Counted from the first letter of the stretch, positions 1 through 6,999 are shown. The stretch is 7,120 bases of DNA from CAYMKE01 sp964390955 (GCA_964390955.1 CAYMKE010000178.1:1-7120); one strand, 5' to 3'. Notes: generated by a model from the sequence alone, not told the origin. A program made the numbers and translations.

Positions 1-15
1 TAAACTGCGCATTTT

Positions 16-32
16 GGGGCTTCGCAAGCCTC
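16..32. repeat. Short GC-rich hairpin (inverted repeat)
   Basis: Seven-base arms at 16-22 and 26-32 pair around a CGC loop, with one G-T wobble. The hairpin lies 43 bp beyond the stop of the leftward ATP-grasp gene, so it could mark the end of that transcript or stabilise its 3' end. No T-run follows on either strand, so it is not a standard intrinsic terminator. It is one of the few GC-rich spots in an AT-rich window. Its function is unknown. Confidence 0.35.
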
Positions 33-57
33 GTTATCGAACATTATGATCCAAATT

Positions 58-89
58 GACTCTATGGATGGACTCTATATAGAGCCATA
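58..89. repeat. Direct and inverted repeat cluster across a stop codon
   Basis: GACTCTAT occurs at 58-65 and again at 71-78. The second copy runs into a perfect 12-bp palindrome, CTCTATATAGAG, at 73-84. Flanking TATGG (63-67) and CCATA (85-89) can pair outside it, leaving a 5-base bulge. The palindrome covers the TAG stop (75-77) of the ATP-grasp gene. In RNA this could form an AT-rich 3' hairpin, but no U-tract follows. It may be chance or a weak processing or termination signal. Confidence 0.3.
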
Positions 90-983
90 TTTATATATAA
101 AAGAATCCAGGAACAATTCTTTTTGTTTATCCAAAAATGGTTTATACCCGGCTTTTGAAAATAATCTGAACCTGGATGAAGGGGTGTTATTTATATCTAT
201 CACGTATAATTTTCCGTCTTTTTGATGCCGTATGGCATCCAGTTCTCCAAATTCAAGGCCCACGGCTCGACAAAGTTTTTGAATCAGTTTTGTTTCGGTG
301 CCGGATAAAACCTCATGCCGGGGTTTTATCTCCCCTTCTATGGCAATGCTGAAGCGATTATTAACAGAGCGGTACTGCAGAAAGACCAAGGGGAATTTAT
401 TTGCAATAACCGGTATTCGAATGTCTTCATGCTTGCCGTTTTCTTTCAGGTTATCCAGCGGAATCTGGTATACAAACCTGTCGTCTTTTTCTGATACAGG
501 ACAGTCAATGATCTCTCCATCATGTAATGCATTAATATTGCTTTTTTTAACACATTTACCCTGGTATTGCAAGGGGTCAACAAATGTTGAATATCCAAAA
601 ATTTCACGGAATTTCTGATCAACATGTTTTTTGCTGATATCTCTGATATTTAAATTAATAACCCGTTTATCCTTATGTATCTCTTCCAGTTTTTGAAATT
701 CGTTAAGATATGTTCCATATTCCCAGTAAATGGCAACATCGAATTTACGGTTTATATTGTTTGTTAAATTAAAATGCATGTGTCTGCAAAGCTTGTAAAT
801 CGATGATTTTCTACTTGGTAAATGAGGATAGGCAAGTATGGTACGGGACTTGAATTTATTTTTGAAAAAGTTTTCAAGTTCCTGGAATGTAAATATGATG
901 TCTTTTAAGATGATTTCGGGAAGTGGTGTTTTCCTCGTGTACCTGTTTTTGATCCCCCGGCGATATTTTTTTAGAAAATACAT
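75..983 (-). CDS. ATP-grasp-like protein of a surface-glycan operon
   Basis: The 302-residue protein has no signal peptide or clear membrane span; its N-terminus is very basic (KKYRRGIKNRYTRK). The C-terminal part carries an ATP-grasp-type metal-binding pattern: GELDAIR at about 246-252 with D249, then YVIDINNTP at 260-268 with D263 and N265/N266. The segment around KKSNINALHDG (about 148) resembles the nucleotide-binding part of ATP-grasp proteins found with polysaccharide genes. ATP-grasp enzymes usually join a carboxylate to an amine or thiol through an acyl phosphate. The substrate cannot be read from the sequence. It is the last gene of the leftward operon, its ATG lying 5 bp after the family 4 glycosyltransferase stop with no Shine-Dalgarno sequence, so translation is probably coupled. 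This suggests a glycan-modifying or amino-acid-attaching step. The ATP-grasp call is fairly secure; the role is inference. Confidence 0.72.
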   Translation of the reverse strand: MYFLKKYRRGIKNRYTRKTPLPEIILKDIIFTFQELENFFKNKFKSRTILAYPHLPSRKSSIYKLCRHMHFNLTNNINRKFDVAIYWEYGTYLNEFQKLEEIHKDKRVINLNIRDISKKHVDQKFREIFGYSTFVDPLQYQGKCVKKSNINALHDGEIIDCPVSEKDDRFVYQIPLDNLKENGKHEDIRIPVIANKFPLVFLQYRSVNNRFSIAIEGEIKPRHEVLSGTETKLIQKLCRAVGLEFGELDAIRHQKDGKLYVIDINNTPSSRFRLFSKAGYKPFLDKQKELFLDSFIYKYGSI

Positions 984-988
984 AATGA

Positions 989-2104
989 TCAGAATGATTT
1001 TTTATCCTGCAAACCTACATAAATTTTTTTGAACTGTTTTAATGCAGTCTTTATTGTAAAATTTTGTTCCACGAAATGCCTTCCGTTTTCTCCTAATGTA
1101 TGTCTTAATTGCTTGTTATTCGCCAACATAATTATTTTATCCGTAAATTGTTCAATGTTTTTATGTTCAATCAGGTATCCTGTTTCATTGTGACGGATGA
1201 TTTCGGGATTGCTGCTGACATCAAATCCTATGACAGGTTTTTTACATGCCATTGCTTCTACCAATACATACCCAAATCCTTCCCATAATGAGGGCAGCAC
1301 AAAGATATCCAGGGGTTGCATAAATGATTTTATGTCGGGTACAAATCCGGTGAATATAATGTTTTCATTCACGTGTTTTTGTTTTGCATAAGCCAAAATT
1401 TTTTCTTTGAGTTCCCCTTCTCCCGCGATAAGTATTTTGAAATCAATACCTGCATTTTTTAATTTTTCAGCGATATCTACCAGGTATAGCTGGCCTTTTT
1501 GTTTGACCAGTCTTCCGGCATTTCCAATGATCAATTCTTTGCCGGATGGCTTGTATATCTCTACTGTGTCTTTATTGTCATATTCTTCAAGGTCAATGCC
1601 ATTATAAATGACATTGATTTTTTCAGGATCAATGAGAGATTCATTGTTTTGAAGAATGGTATCACGTGTTTTTAATGAATTGGCTAACACCCCGGTAATA
1701 ATATGACGAAACAGGAACCTGTTAAGCCATGTATTCCTTACAGGTATGGCGCTGCCGCGACGGTATATGATGTGTTTCACTCCGGCAAACCGTGCAGCAA
1801 TGCCGGCAGCTTTTAAATCTGATGGTAAATTCAATATAAGAAGATGTGTGCGTTGTTGTTTTAAAAACCGGTACAGGCTATACATCTTAAATGGATTGAT
1901 AAAACTGACATTGCTTATTTTAAAAACAGAATACGGGATTTTGTTTTTCAGGGCTTTTTTAAGCAAACTGCCTTTGGGATGACAGGCAATCATGACATGA
2001 TATCCTTCAAGGAAAAGCCTGGAGGCAAAATCCAGATGCCATTTTTCCCCGCCGCCCCATGCTTTGTTGCTGTTAAAAAAACAGATGTTTTTACCGGTTG
2101 CCAT
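989..2104 (-). CDS. Family 4 glycosyltransferase (GT-B fold)
   Basis: The 371-residue protein is a typical retaining GT4 enzyme that transfers a sugar from a nucleotide donor to a growing glycan at the inner face of the cytoplasmic membrane. The N-terminal Rossmann half has the glycine loop AWGGGE (15-20). The C-terminal half has GRLVKQKG (197-204), where R198 and K203 would hold the donor phosphates, then the GEGELK loop (228-233) and PSLWEGFGYVLVE (271-283) with the family E-x7-E pair E275 and E283. Length is normal. Its ATG lies inside the end of the upstream family 2 glycosyltransferase gene (14-bp overlap), which implies coupled translation. It probably acts in lipopolysaccharide core or another surface polysaccharide; donor and acceptor cannot be deduced. 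The family call is firm. Confidence 0.92.
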   Translation of the reverse strand: MATGKNICFFNSNKAWGGGEKWHLDFASRLFLEGYHVMIACHPKGSLLKKALKNKIPYSVFKISNVSFINPFKMYSLYRFLKQQRTHLLILNLPSDLKAAGIAARFAGVKHIIYRRGSAIPVRNTWLNRFLFRHIITGVLANSLKTRDTILQNNESLIDPEKINVIYNGIDLEEYDNKDTVEIYKPSGKELIIGNAGRLVKQKGQLYLVDIAEKLKNAGIDFKILIAGEGELKEKILAYAKQKHVNENIIFTGFVPDIKSFMQPLDIFVLPSLWEGFGYVLVEAMACKKPVIGFDVSSNPEIIRHNETGYLIEHKNIEQFTDKIIMLANNKQLRHTLGENGRHFVEQNFTIKTALKQFKKIYVGLQDKKSF

Positions 2105-2846
2105 GTAATCTTTTTAATTTACTATATTTTAAGAATTTGGCATGTGCTGAATTCATGCTAATCACAAGGCCGTAAAAGCCGTCGAGAAATCCTGCTTTAA
2201 TAAAATAATTGCGGATAAATTTTATGAAGGGGCTTAACAGGATTTTGAACACGGATACGTTCCTGCCTTGCTCATAAAGCTGGTGTGAGCTTATGTCGGT
2301 AAATTTATTGATCTGATCAATATGCTGCCCGATCGTGAAAAAAGAATAATGCAGTAAATCGCCTTTTAAATAGTGTATCCTGGAATGTTTTTCCATCATA
2401 ATCTTATCATGCGGATTTACACCTCCCCAATTTCCTTTTCGACGGTCCAGCAAACGAAGCTTTTTATCAGGGTACCACCCGCAGTGCCTGATCCATTTCC
2501 CGCAATAGTTCGTTAAGCGGTTGAAATAATAGCCGTCATATTCCCAGTTTTGTTTGACTTTTTTTATGCTTTCCTTTAATTCAGGAGATAATACTTCATC
2601 GGCATCTAATGATAATACATGTGGGTTTGCAGCATGAGAAAGGGCTTTGTTTTTTTGTTGTATATGCCCTTCAAACGGGTGCTCAATAAATTTTACGTTG
2701 AATTGCCTGCAAATACTTTTGGTTTTATCCGTTGAAAACGAATCTACTACAACAATTTCGTCAGCAATATCCTGAACAGATTCAAGACACTTGCCAATCA
2801 TTTTTTCTTCATTATATGTTATGATTACGACAGATAATGGGGGCAT
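2091..2846 (-). CDS. Family 2 glycosyltransferase, WaaE/KdtX-like
   Basis: The 251-residue inverting GT-A enzyme opens with SVVIITYNEE (5-14), has EIVVVDSFSTDKT (30-42) for nucleotide binding and LSLDADE (79-85) as the metal-binding DxD motif. The block GKWIRHCGWYPDKKLRLLDR (116-135) and the later LLHYSF (164-169) are characteristic of the lipopolysaccharide-core family WaaE/KdtX, known elsewhere to add glucose to inner-core heptose. The exact sugar here is not determined. A C-terminal hydrophobic and basic stretch (about 203-245) could lie against the membrane. It is the first gene of the leftward operon with the GT4 and ATP-grasp genes. The start is well placed, because the catalytic fold begins at residue 5. 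No Shine-Dalgarno sequence is seen, as is usual in Bacteroidota. I leave the gene symbol empty because orthology to waaE is not shown. Confidence 0.9.
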   Translation of the reverse strand: MPPLSVVIITYNEEKMIGKCLESVQDIADEIVVVDSFSTDKTKSICRQFNVKFIEHPFEGHIQQKNKALSHAANPHVLSLDADEVLSPELKESIKKVKQNWEYDGYYFNRLTNYCGKWIRHCGWYPDKKLRLLDRRKGNWGGVNPHDKIMMEKHSRIHYLKGDLLHYSFFTIGQHIDQINKFTDISSHQLYEQGRNVSVFKILLSPFIKFIRNYFIKAGFLDGFYGLVISMNSAHAKFLKYSKLKRLHGNR

Positions 2847-2910
2847 AGGTTTAAAATCGGTGGTTTTAGCTTGAAATTATATTGAATATTATAAATAAAA
2901 TTAATAAATA

Positions 2911-2942
2911 CAAAGTTAAAAAACTAAATATTGCTGTTTAAA
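2911..2942 (-). promoter_or_regulatory. Bacteroidota-type promoter of the glycosyltransferase operon
   Basis: Read leftward, TAACTTTG at 2918-2911 matches the Bacteroidota -7 consensus TAnnTTTG exactly. Twenty-one bases upstream lies TTT (2942-2940), a two-of-three match to the -33 TTG element. Transcription would begin near 2905, leaving a leader of about 60 bases before the ATG at 2846. The 114-bp gap 2847-2960 is otherwise AT-rich, with no ORF and no convincing terminator for murF-alr. The operon may therefore also be read through from upstream. Confidence 0.55.
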
Positions 2943-2960
2943 TTTTATAAAATATATTGT

Positions 2961-5423
2961 TTATTCCTGATAATACACCCGTTTTACTCTTCCTGAAATG
3001 CTTGTCAGGATTTCATATGGGATGGTATTCAATTGGTTTGCCAATACAGAAATGGGTTGTTGTTTGCCGAAAACAATGACTTCATCGCCGGGTTTTACAT
3101 CCAGGCCGGTAATATCAATCATGGTAATGTCCATACATACATTGCCGATAATAGGGGCAAAATGCCCATTCACTATAAAATTCCCCTTTCCTTTGCTTAG
3201 CATCCTGTTAATGCCGTCAGCATATCCGATCGGGACTACCCCAATGGTTGTGTCGCAGCTTAATTTACCCTGCCTGCCATACCCGATGGTTTCCGTAGAA
3301 GGCACTTGTTTAATCTGGGCTATATAGGTTTTTAATGTACTGATATGTTCAACATTTGATGCGTCTATAGCACTGATCCCGTATATTCCAATGCCCAGGC
3401 GCACCATGTCATACTGGGCATGTGTAAAACGTTCTATTCCGGAAGAATTTAGTATGTGACGATCAACAGGGTAACCAAGGGATGCAAGGATTTTATCACT
3501 CATCTTTTCAAACCGTTTGATCTGTAAATAGGTAAAGTCATCATGTTTAGGAGAATCACTTGCAGCAAGATGTGAAAATACAGATTTTACCCTGATGTTT
3601 TTGGTTTGTTTCAGTACAGCAATCAATTCATCCAGTTGATCTTCATAAAATCCTAATCTGTTCATTCCTGTATCAATTTTAACATGTACCGGATAAAATG
3701 TTTCACTACCCATTTTGTCAATTGCTTTATTAAAGGAATATAAACCTTGTAGATCAAATATTTCAGGTTCCAGTTCATGATTGAGCATCATTTCAAAACC
3801 AGATGAATCAGGGTTCATGACCATAATTGGTAAGTTAACGCCTGCGTTTCTTAATGCTATGCCTTCATCTGCAAATGCAACGCCTAAATAATCAACATGC
3901 TGGTATTGTAACATGTGGGCTATTTCATATGATCCGCTGCCATATGAGAATGCCTTTACCATCACCATCATTTTTGTTGTTGAAGAGAGCAATGATTTAA
4001 AATAATTCAGGTTGTGCTGAAGTGCATTGAGATTGATTTCCAAAACAGTACGATTCATTTTTTCTTCAAGCAGTGTGCTGATGCGCTCGAATTTAAATAT
4101 TCGGGCACCCTTTAACAGAATGGCTTCATTTTGAAAGGTAAGCCTTGAAAACTCCTTTAAAAAAGCCTGAGTGGAATCATAAAAAATCCCCGGTATTGAA
4201 AATGCATCTCTGTGTTCAGTAATTGCTTTTCCGATACCGATCAAACGGTCAATTTGTTTATTTTTGATAAGCAAAGCCACTTCTTTGTAAAGCGTTTCAG
4301 CCGGTTTTCCTGTTTGCAGAATGTCTGATAAAATAAGTGTCTTATGGGGATGTTGGTGCTGTTGTTCAAGAAAATCAAGTGCAATGCTTAATGATCCGGT
4401 ATCAGAATTATAACTGTCATTTATGATGGTGCAGTTGTTGATTCCCTTTTTCATTTCCAGCCTCATCCCAATGGGTGATAGTGAATGCATTCTTCGCTTA
4501 ATAATGTCGAAAGAATATCCTAATAACACCATCATGCTGCACACATGCATTATGTTTTCCAGTGATGCTTTATCCGTGAATGGTATTTCAATTTGATGTG
4601 CTTGATTTTTGTAATTTAAAACGATTTTTGTTTTGTTTTTTTCAACGAACGTTTTAATAACCTGAAGATCACCATGAGGGGAATAAGACCAGGTGAAATG
4701 ATTGATGTTTTTTAGTTTGTTCGAATGTGTAATTGCTTTATCTATTTTTTTATGGTCTTTACAGTATATTAAATGATTTGAATGATAAAATAATTTCAGT
4801 TTTTCATTGATTTTTTCTTGTATATGTTGAAAATTTTCCTGATGTGCTTCACCAATATTTGTGAATATTCCTATTTCCGGATGAATAATTTTTTGCAATC
4901 GCTCCATTTCTCCCGGTTTTGAAATACCAGCTTCAATAATCCCCAGGTCATATTCATTTTCAAGCTGCCACACAGAGTGCGGTACGCCAACCTGTGAATT
5001 ATAGCTTCTGGGGCTTCTGGCTATTTTGTATTCTGCTGACAATGATTGAAAAAGCCATTCTTTTACAATGGTTTTGCCATTGCTTCCGGTGATCCCAACT
5101 ACAGGATGTTCAAATTGGTTCCTGTGATGGGCCGTGAGTATCTGAAGTGCATCTAATGTATCCTGAACTTGTATAAATGTTGCTTTTTCTTTCAATTTCG
5201 CTGGTATATCATTCACAACAAAACATATAACCCCTTTTTTTATGAGAGCTTCTATATAATGATGCCCGTCATGCCGTTCACCCCGTATTGCAAAAAAAAG
5301 GCTGCCTTCCGGGAAGGCCAGTTTCCGGCTGTCGGTTAATATATGATGTATTGATTGGTTGCTGTTGCCTGTAACAGAACCATTTACAATATTTGCTATG
5401 ATGTTTGCTGTATATTCTTTCAC
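2961..5423 (-). CDS. murF-alr: Bifunctional MurF ligase / alanine racemase fusion
   Basis: The 820-residue cytoplasmic fusion has two roles in peptidoglycan synthesis. The MurF half (about 1-455, near normal MurF length) adds D-Ala-D-Ala to UDP-MurNAc-tripeptide using ATP. It shows TDSRK (30-34), the P-loop GITGSNGKT (110-118, K117), SYNSQVGVP (140-148) and NDSYNSD (335-341). The racemase half (about 456-820) is PLP-dependent and makes D-alanine. It shows the PLP lysine in MVKAFSYGSG (K490), KIDTGMNRLG with K582 and R589, R675 in VRLGIGIYG, the catalytic tyrosine in IGYGRQG (Y715) and the VCMD motif (C763-M764). All expected catalytic residues are present, so both halves are probably active. 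The start is GTG at 5423: no ATG lies between it and the in-frame stop upstream, and the protein already begins at the usual MurF N-terminus. The fusion is common in Bacteroidota. The racemase has FSYGSG where many stand-alone enzymes have NAYGHG. Confidence 0.96.
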   Translation of the reverse strand: MKEYTANIIANIVNGSVTGNSNQSIHHILTDSRKLAFPEGSLFFAIRGERHDGHHYIEALIKKGVICFVVNDIPAKLKEKATFIQVQDTLDALQILTAHHRNQFEHPVVGITGSNGKTIVKEWLFQSLSAEYKIARSPRSYNSQVGVPHSVWQLENEYDLGIIEAGISKPGEMERLQKIIHPEIGIFTNIGEAHQENFQHIQEKINEKLKLFYHSNHLIYCKDHKKIDKAITHSNKLKNINHFTWSYSPHGDLQVIKTFVEKNKTKIVLNYKNQAHQIEIPFTDKASLENIMHVCSMMVLLGYSFDIIKRRMHSLSPIGMRLEMKKGINNCTIINDSYNSDTGSLSIALDFLEQQHQHPHKTLILSDILQTGKPAETLYKEVALLIKNKQIDRLIGIGKAITEHRDAFSIPGIFYDSTQAFLKEFSRLTFQNEAILLKGARIFKFERISTLLEEKMNRTVLEINLNALQHNLNYFKSLLSSTTKMMVMVKAFSYGSGSYEIAHMLQYQHVDYLGVAFADEGIALRNAGVNLPIMVMNPDSSGFEMMLNHELEPEIFDLQGLYSFNKAIDKMGSETFYPVHVKIDTGMNRLGFYEDQLDELIAVLKQTKNIRVKSVFSHLAASDSPKHDDFTYLQIKRFEKMSDKILASLGYPVDRHILNSSGIERFTHAQYDMVRLGIGIYGISAIDASNVEHISTLKTYIAQIKQVPSTETIGYGRQGKLSCDTTIGVVPIGYADGINRMLSKGKGNFIVNGHFAPIIGNVCMDITMIDITGLDVKPGDEVIVFGKQQPISVLANQLNTIPYEILTSISGRVKRVYYQE

Positions 5424-5490
5424 ACTGGAAATATAAAAAATTAATTTAACAGCATATAATAATTTATTTATTGTAATGTTTTAAAGTTAA

Positions 5491-5505
5491 ATCCTGATTC
5501 AGGAT
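5491..5505. promoter_or_regulatory. Perfect 15-bp palindrome, possible operator or leader hairpin
   Basis: ATCCTGA-T-TCAGGAT has perfect 7-bp arms around one central base. It lies in the divergent gap between murF-alr and the rightward acidic-linker gene. It sits just downstream of the -7 box predicted for murF-alr, at or next to the expected start of transcription. A dimeric regulator binding here could block that promoter. Alternatively the mRNA could begin with a 6-bp hairpin with an ATT loop. It is the most GC-rich part of the gap. No regulator is encoded in the window. Confidence 0.4.
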
Positions 5506-5511
5506 AAATTA

Positions 5512-5543
5512 CAAAATTAGCTAAAAAAATGCAGGATATTGAA
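5512..5543 (-). promoter_or_regulatory. Bacteroidota-type promoter of murF-alr
   Basis: Read leftward, TAATTTTG at 5519-5512 fits the -7 consensus TAnnTTTG exactly. TTC at 5543-5541 is a two-of-three match to the -33 TTG element, 21 bases upstream. Transcription would start near 5506, giving a leader of about 83 bases before the GTG at 5423. The -33 position touches the start codon of the divergent gene, so the two genes share this short region. I found no equally good promoter in the rightward direction. Confidence 0.55.
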
Positions 5544-6292
5544 TGATGGATTATAAAAACACATTTGAACAGATGTATGAAGATATGGATCATCTTAAAG
5601 CGTTACTTAAAAAATTCCAATCTTCAGATTCTGATGAAATACATAGGATTGAAATAGATATTGCTTTAGGAAAACTGAGAGATATCTATGATATGTTTTC
5701 CTTGATGGGAAGGTCATTAGAGTTGGGAGAAAGCGAACACGAAAAAACGGAGAAGGGTGAGAAACCGGGGAAAGCTGTTCCTGATAAAGGAAATGACAAT
5801 TCAGTAATGGAAAAACCGGAGCAAGATCAAAAGAAAGAAATTGAATTGGAAACTGAACAACAAGCTGCATCTGAACCCGAAGAAGAGATAGAGGAACAGG
5901 AGGAGGTTATTGCAGATGAGAAAGAAGAACAACCAATGATTAAAAAAGAAAAACAGGCTGGGAAAATTTTTGCAGACAGGTTTTCGGCTCCTGAAAATCA
6001 GATCAATGAGACAATTGGCAGAAGTAAAATACAGACCGATTTATCTTCAAGGCTTCAATCCAAGCCGATCACAGATATTAATAAAGCACTGGGTGTAAAT
6101 GATAAATTTTTGTTTGCCAAAGAATTATTTAATGGTGATAAAGCCAGGTTTAAAGAAACCATTGATGTTGTAAATAATGCCAATGATTTTGATGAGGCCA
6201 TGAATTATATCAATGAAAATTTTGCATGGGATATGGATAACCCCTATGCTAAAATGTTTATTGATTTGGTTAACAGGAAATATAACACTTGA
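5543..6292 (+). CDS. Conserved uncharacterised protein with acidic linker
   Basis: I cannot assign a function to this 249-residue protein. Three parts are visible. Residues 1-62 are predicted helical with alternating hydrophobic and charged residues, a possible coiled coil. Residues 63-145 are a strongly charged Glu/Lys/Gln-rich stretch (for example EEEIEEQEE at 113-121), likely disordered. Residues about 146-249 form a compact helical domain, with KPITDINKALGVNDKFLF (174-191), KELFNGD (193-199), FDEAMNYINENFAWD (216-230) and a C-terminal helix. From memory, this C-terminal domain recurs in hypothetical proteins of Bacteroidota; I recall no characterised member. There is no signal peptide or membrane segment, so it is probably cytoplasmic. 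AGGA at 5533-5536 lies 6 bases before the first of two adjacent ATGs, supporting this start. It is followed closely by rsmI and probably shares its transcript, which hints weakly at a link to translation. Confidence 0.85.
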   Translation: MMDYKNTFEQMYEDMDHLKALLKKFQSSDSDEIHRIEIDIALGKLRDIYDMFSLMGRSLELGESEHEKTEKGEKPGKAVPDKGNDNSVMEKPEQDQKKEIELETEQQAASEPEEEIEEQEEVIADEKEEQPMIKKEKQAGKIFADRFSAPENQINETIGRSKIQTDLSSRLQSKPITDINKALGVNDKFLFAKELFNGDKARFKETIDVVNNANDFDEAMNYINENFAWDMDNPYAKMFIDLVNRKYNT

Positions 6293-6303
6293 CAGGTATT
6301 TTT

Positions 6304-6999
6304 ATGGATACAAATACATCTTCCAAATTATATATTGTTCCAACTCCTATTGGAAATTTTAACGACATTACATACAGGGCGGTTGAAATTTTTCAACAGG
6401 CAGATTTTATATTAGCCGAAGATACGAGGAAAACACATCATTTATTACAACATTTTAATATTGAAAATTCGCTGCAGCCATATCATACCTTTAATGAGCA
6501 TCAGCAGGTTTCCAGGTTAATAGAAGTATTAAAAAAAGGGAAAACGATAGCACTATGTTCAAATGCAGGTACTCCGGGCATTTCAGATCCGGGGTTTTTA
6601 ATTGTCCGGGAGTGCATCAAAGAAAACATTCCGGTGGAAACACTACCCGGCGCTACTGCCTTTGTTCCTGCCCTTGTAGTATCAGGGCTTCCATGTGATC
6701 GTTTCTGTTTTGAAGGTTTTTTACCTCATAAAAAAGGAAGAACCAAACGGATAAAAGAATTAACAACAGAAAAGCGGACAATGGTATTTTATGAATCGCC
6801 CCACCGGGTAGTGAAAACGCTTCAACAATTTATTAAATATTTTGGGGCCGGCAGGCAGGCAAGTATTTCAAGAGAGATTACAAAAATCCATGAAGAAACA
6901 CAAAGAGGTACTTTACAAGAACTCTGTAATCTATTTGAAAAACGAAACAAACTTAAAGGGGAATTTGTATTGATCGTTGAAGGAAATAAAGGAAGTTAA
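6304..6999 (+). CDS. rsmI: 16S rRNA 2'-O-ribose C1402 methyltransferase RsmI
   Basis: RsmI uses S-adenosylmethionine to methylate the ribose of C1402 in the 16S rRNA decoding centre. All family blocks are present: VPTPIGN (12-18), AEDTRKT (38-44), SNAGTPGISDPG (86-97), PGATAFVPALVVSGLP (115-130), GFLPHKKGR (138-146), FYESPHR (162-168), SREITKIHEE (189-198) and KGEFVLIVEG (218-227). At 231 residues it ends soon after the catalytic tetrapyrrole-methylase fold and lacks the C-terminal extension of the E. coli enzyme (about 286 residues). I chose ATG 6304, preceded by AGG at 6294-6296 and 11 bp after the previous stop. A TTG at 6289 would add five residues and overlap that stop as TTGA; it also has an AGGA-like sequence at 6275-6278, so it is not excluded. 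The tight spacing indicates co-transcription with the acidic-linker gene. Confidence 0.96.
   Translation: MDTNTSSKLYIVPTPIGNFNDITYRAVEIFQQADFILAEDTRKTHHLLQHFNIENSLQPYHTFNEHQQVSRLIEVLKKGKTIALCSNAGTPGISDPGFLIVRECIKENIPVETLPGATAFVPALVVSGLPCDRFCFEGFLPHKKGRTKRIKELTTEKRTMVFYESPHRVVKTLQQFIKYFGAGRQASISREITKIHEETQRGTLQELCNLFEKRNKLKGEFVLIVEGNKGS

Noticed and set aside
1..12. Possible start of another leftward gene (ATG at 12-10, then R-S-L)
   Set aside because: Only four codons are visible before the edge and no ribosome-binding sequence precedes them, so it cannot be supported.
298..618. Rightward open frame of 106 codons inside the ATP-grasp gene
   Set aside because: It is antisense to a gene with recognisable motifs, has no family features, and resembles a shadow frame. 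The same applies to rightward frames at 838-1032, 1197-1391, 1407-1607, 1746-1982, 1979-2161 and 2998-3327.
75..2846. A new defence or secondary-metabolite system built around the ATP-grasp gene
   Set aside because: The neighbours are ordinary glycosyltransferases. There is no nuclease, toxin, peptide precursor, transporter or mobile element that would support such a system.
2942..2953. Palindrome ATTTTATAAAAT just after the murF-alr stop as a terminator
   Set aside because: It is purely A/T in an AT-rich gap, cannot form a stable stem and is expected by chance.
5424..5542. Rightward promoter for the acidic-linker gene
   Set aside because: No rightward TAnnTTTG match was found. The nearest candidate, TAAATTAC at 5505-5512, has two mismatches, and the only TTG nearby is 31 bases upstream instead of about 20.
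5607..5870. Leftward open frame of 87 codons
   Set aside because: It lies antisense to the acidic-linker gene. Its Phe/Leu/Ser/Pro-rich composition is what the complement of Glu/Lys codons gives.
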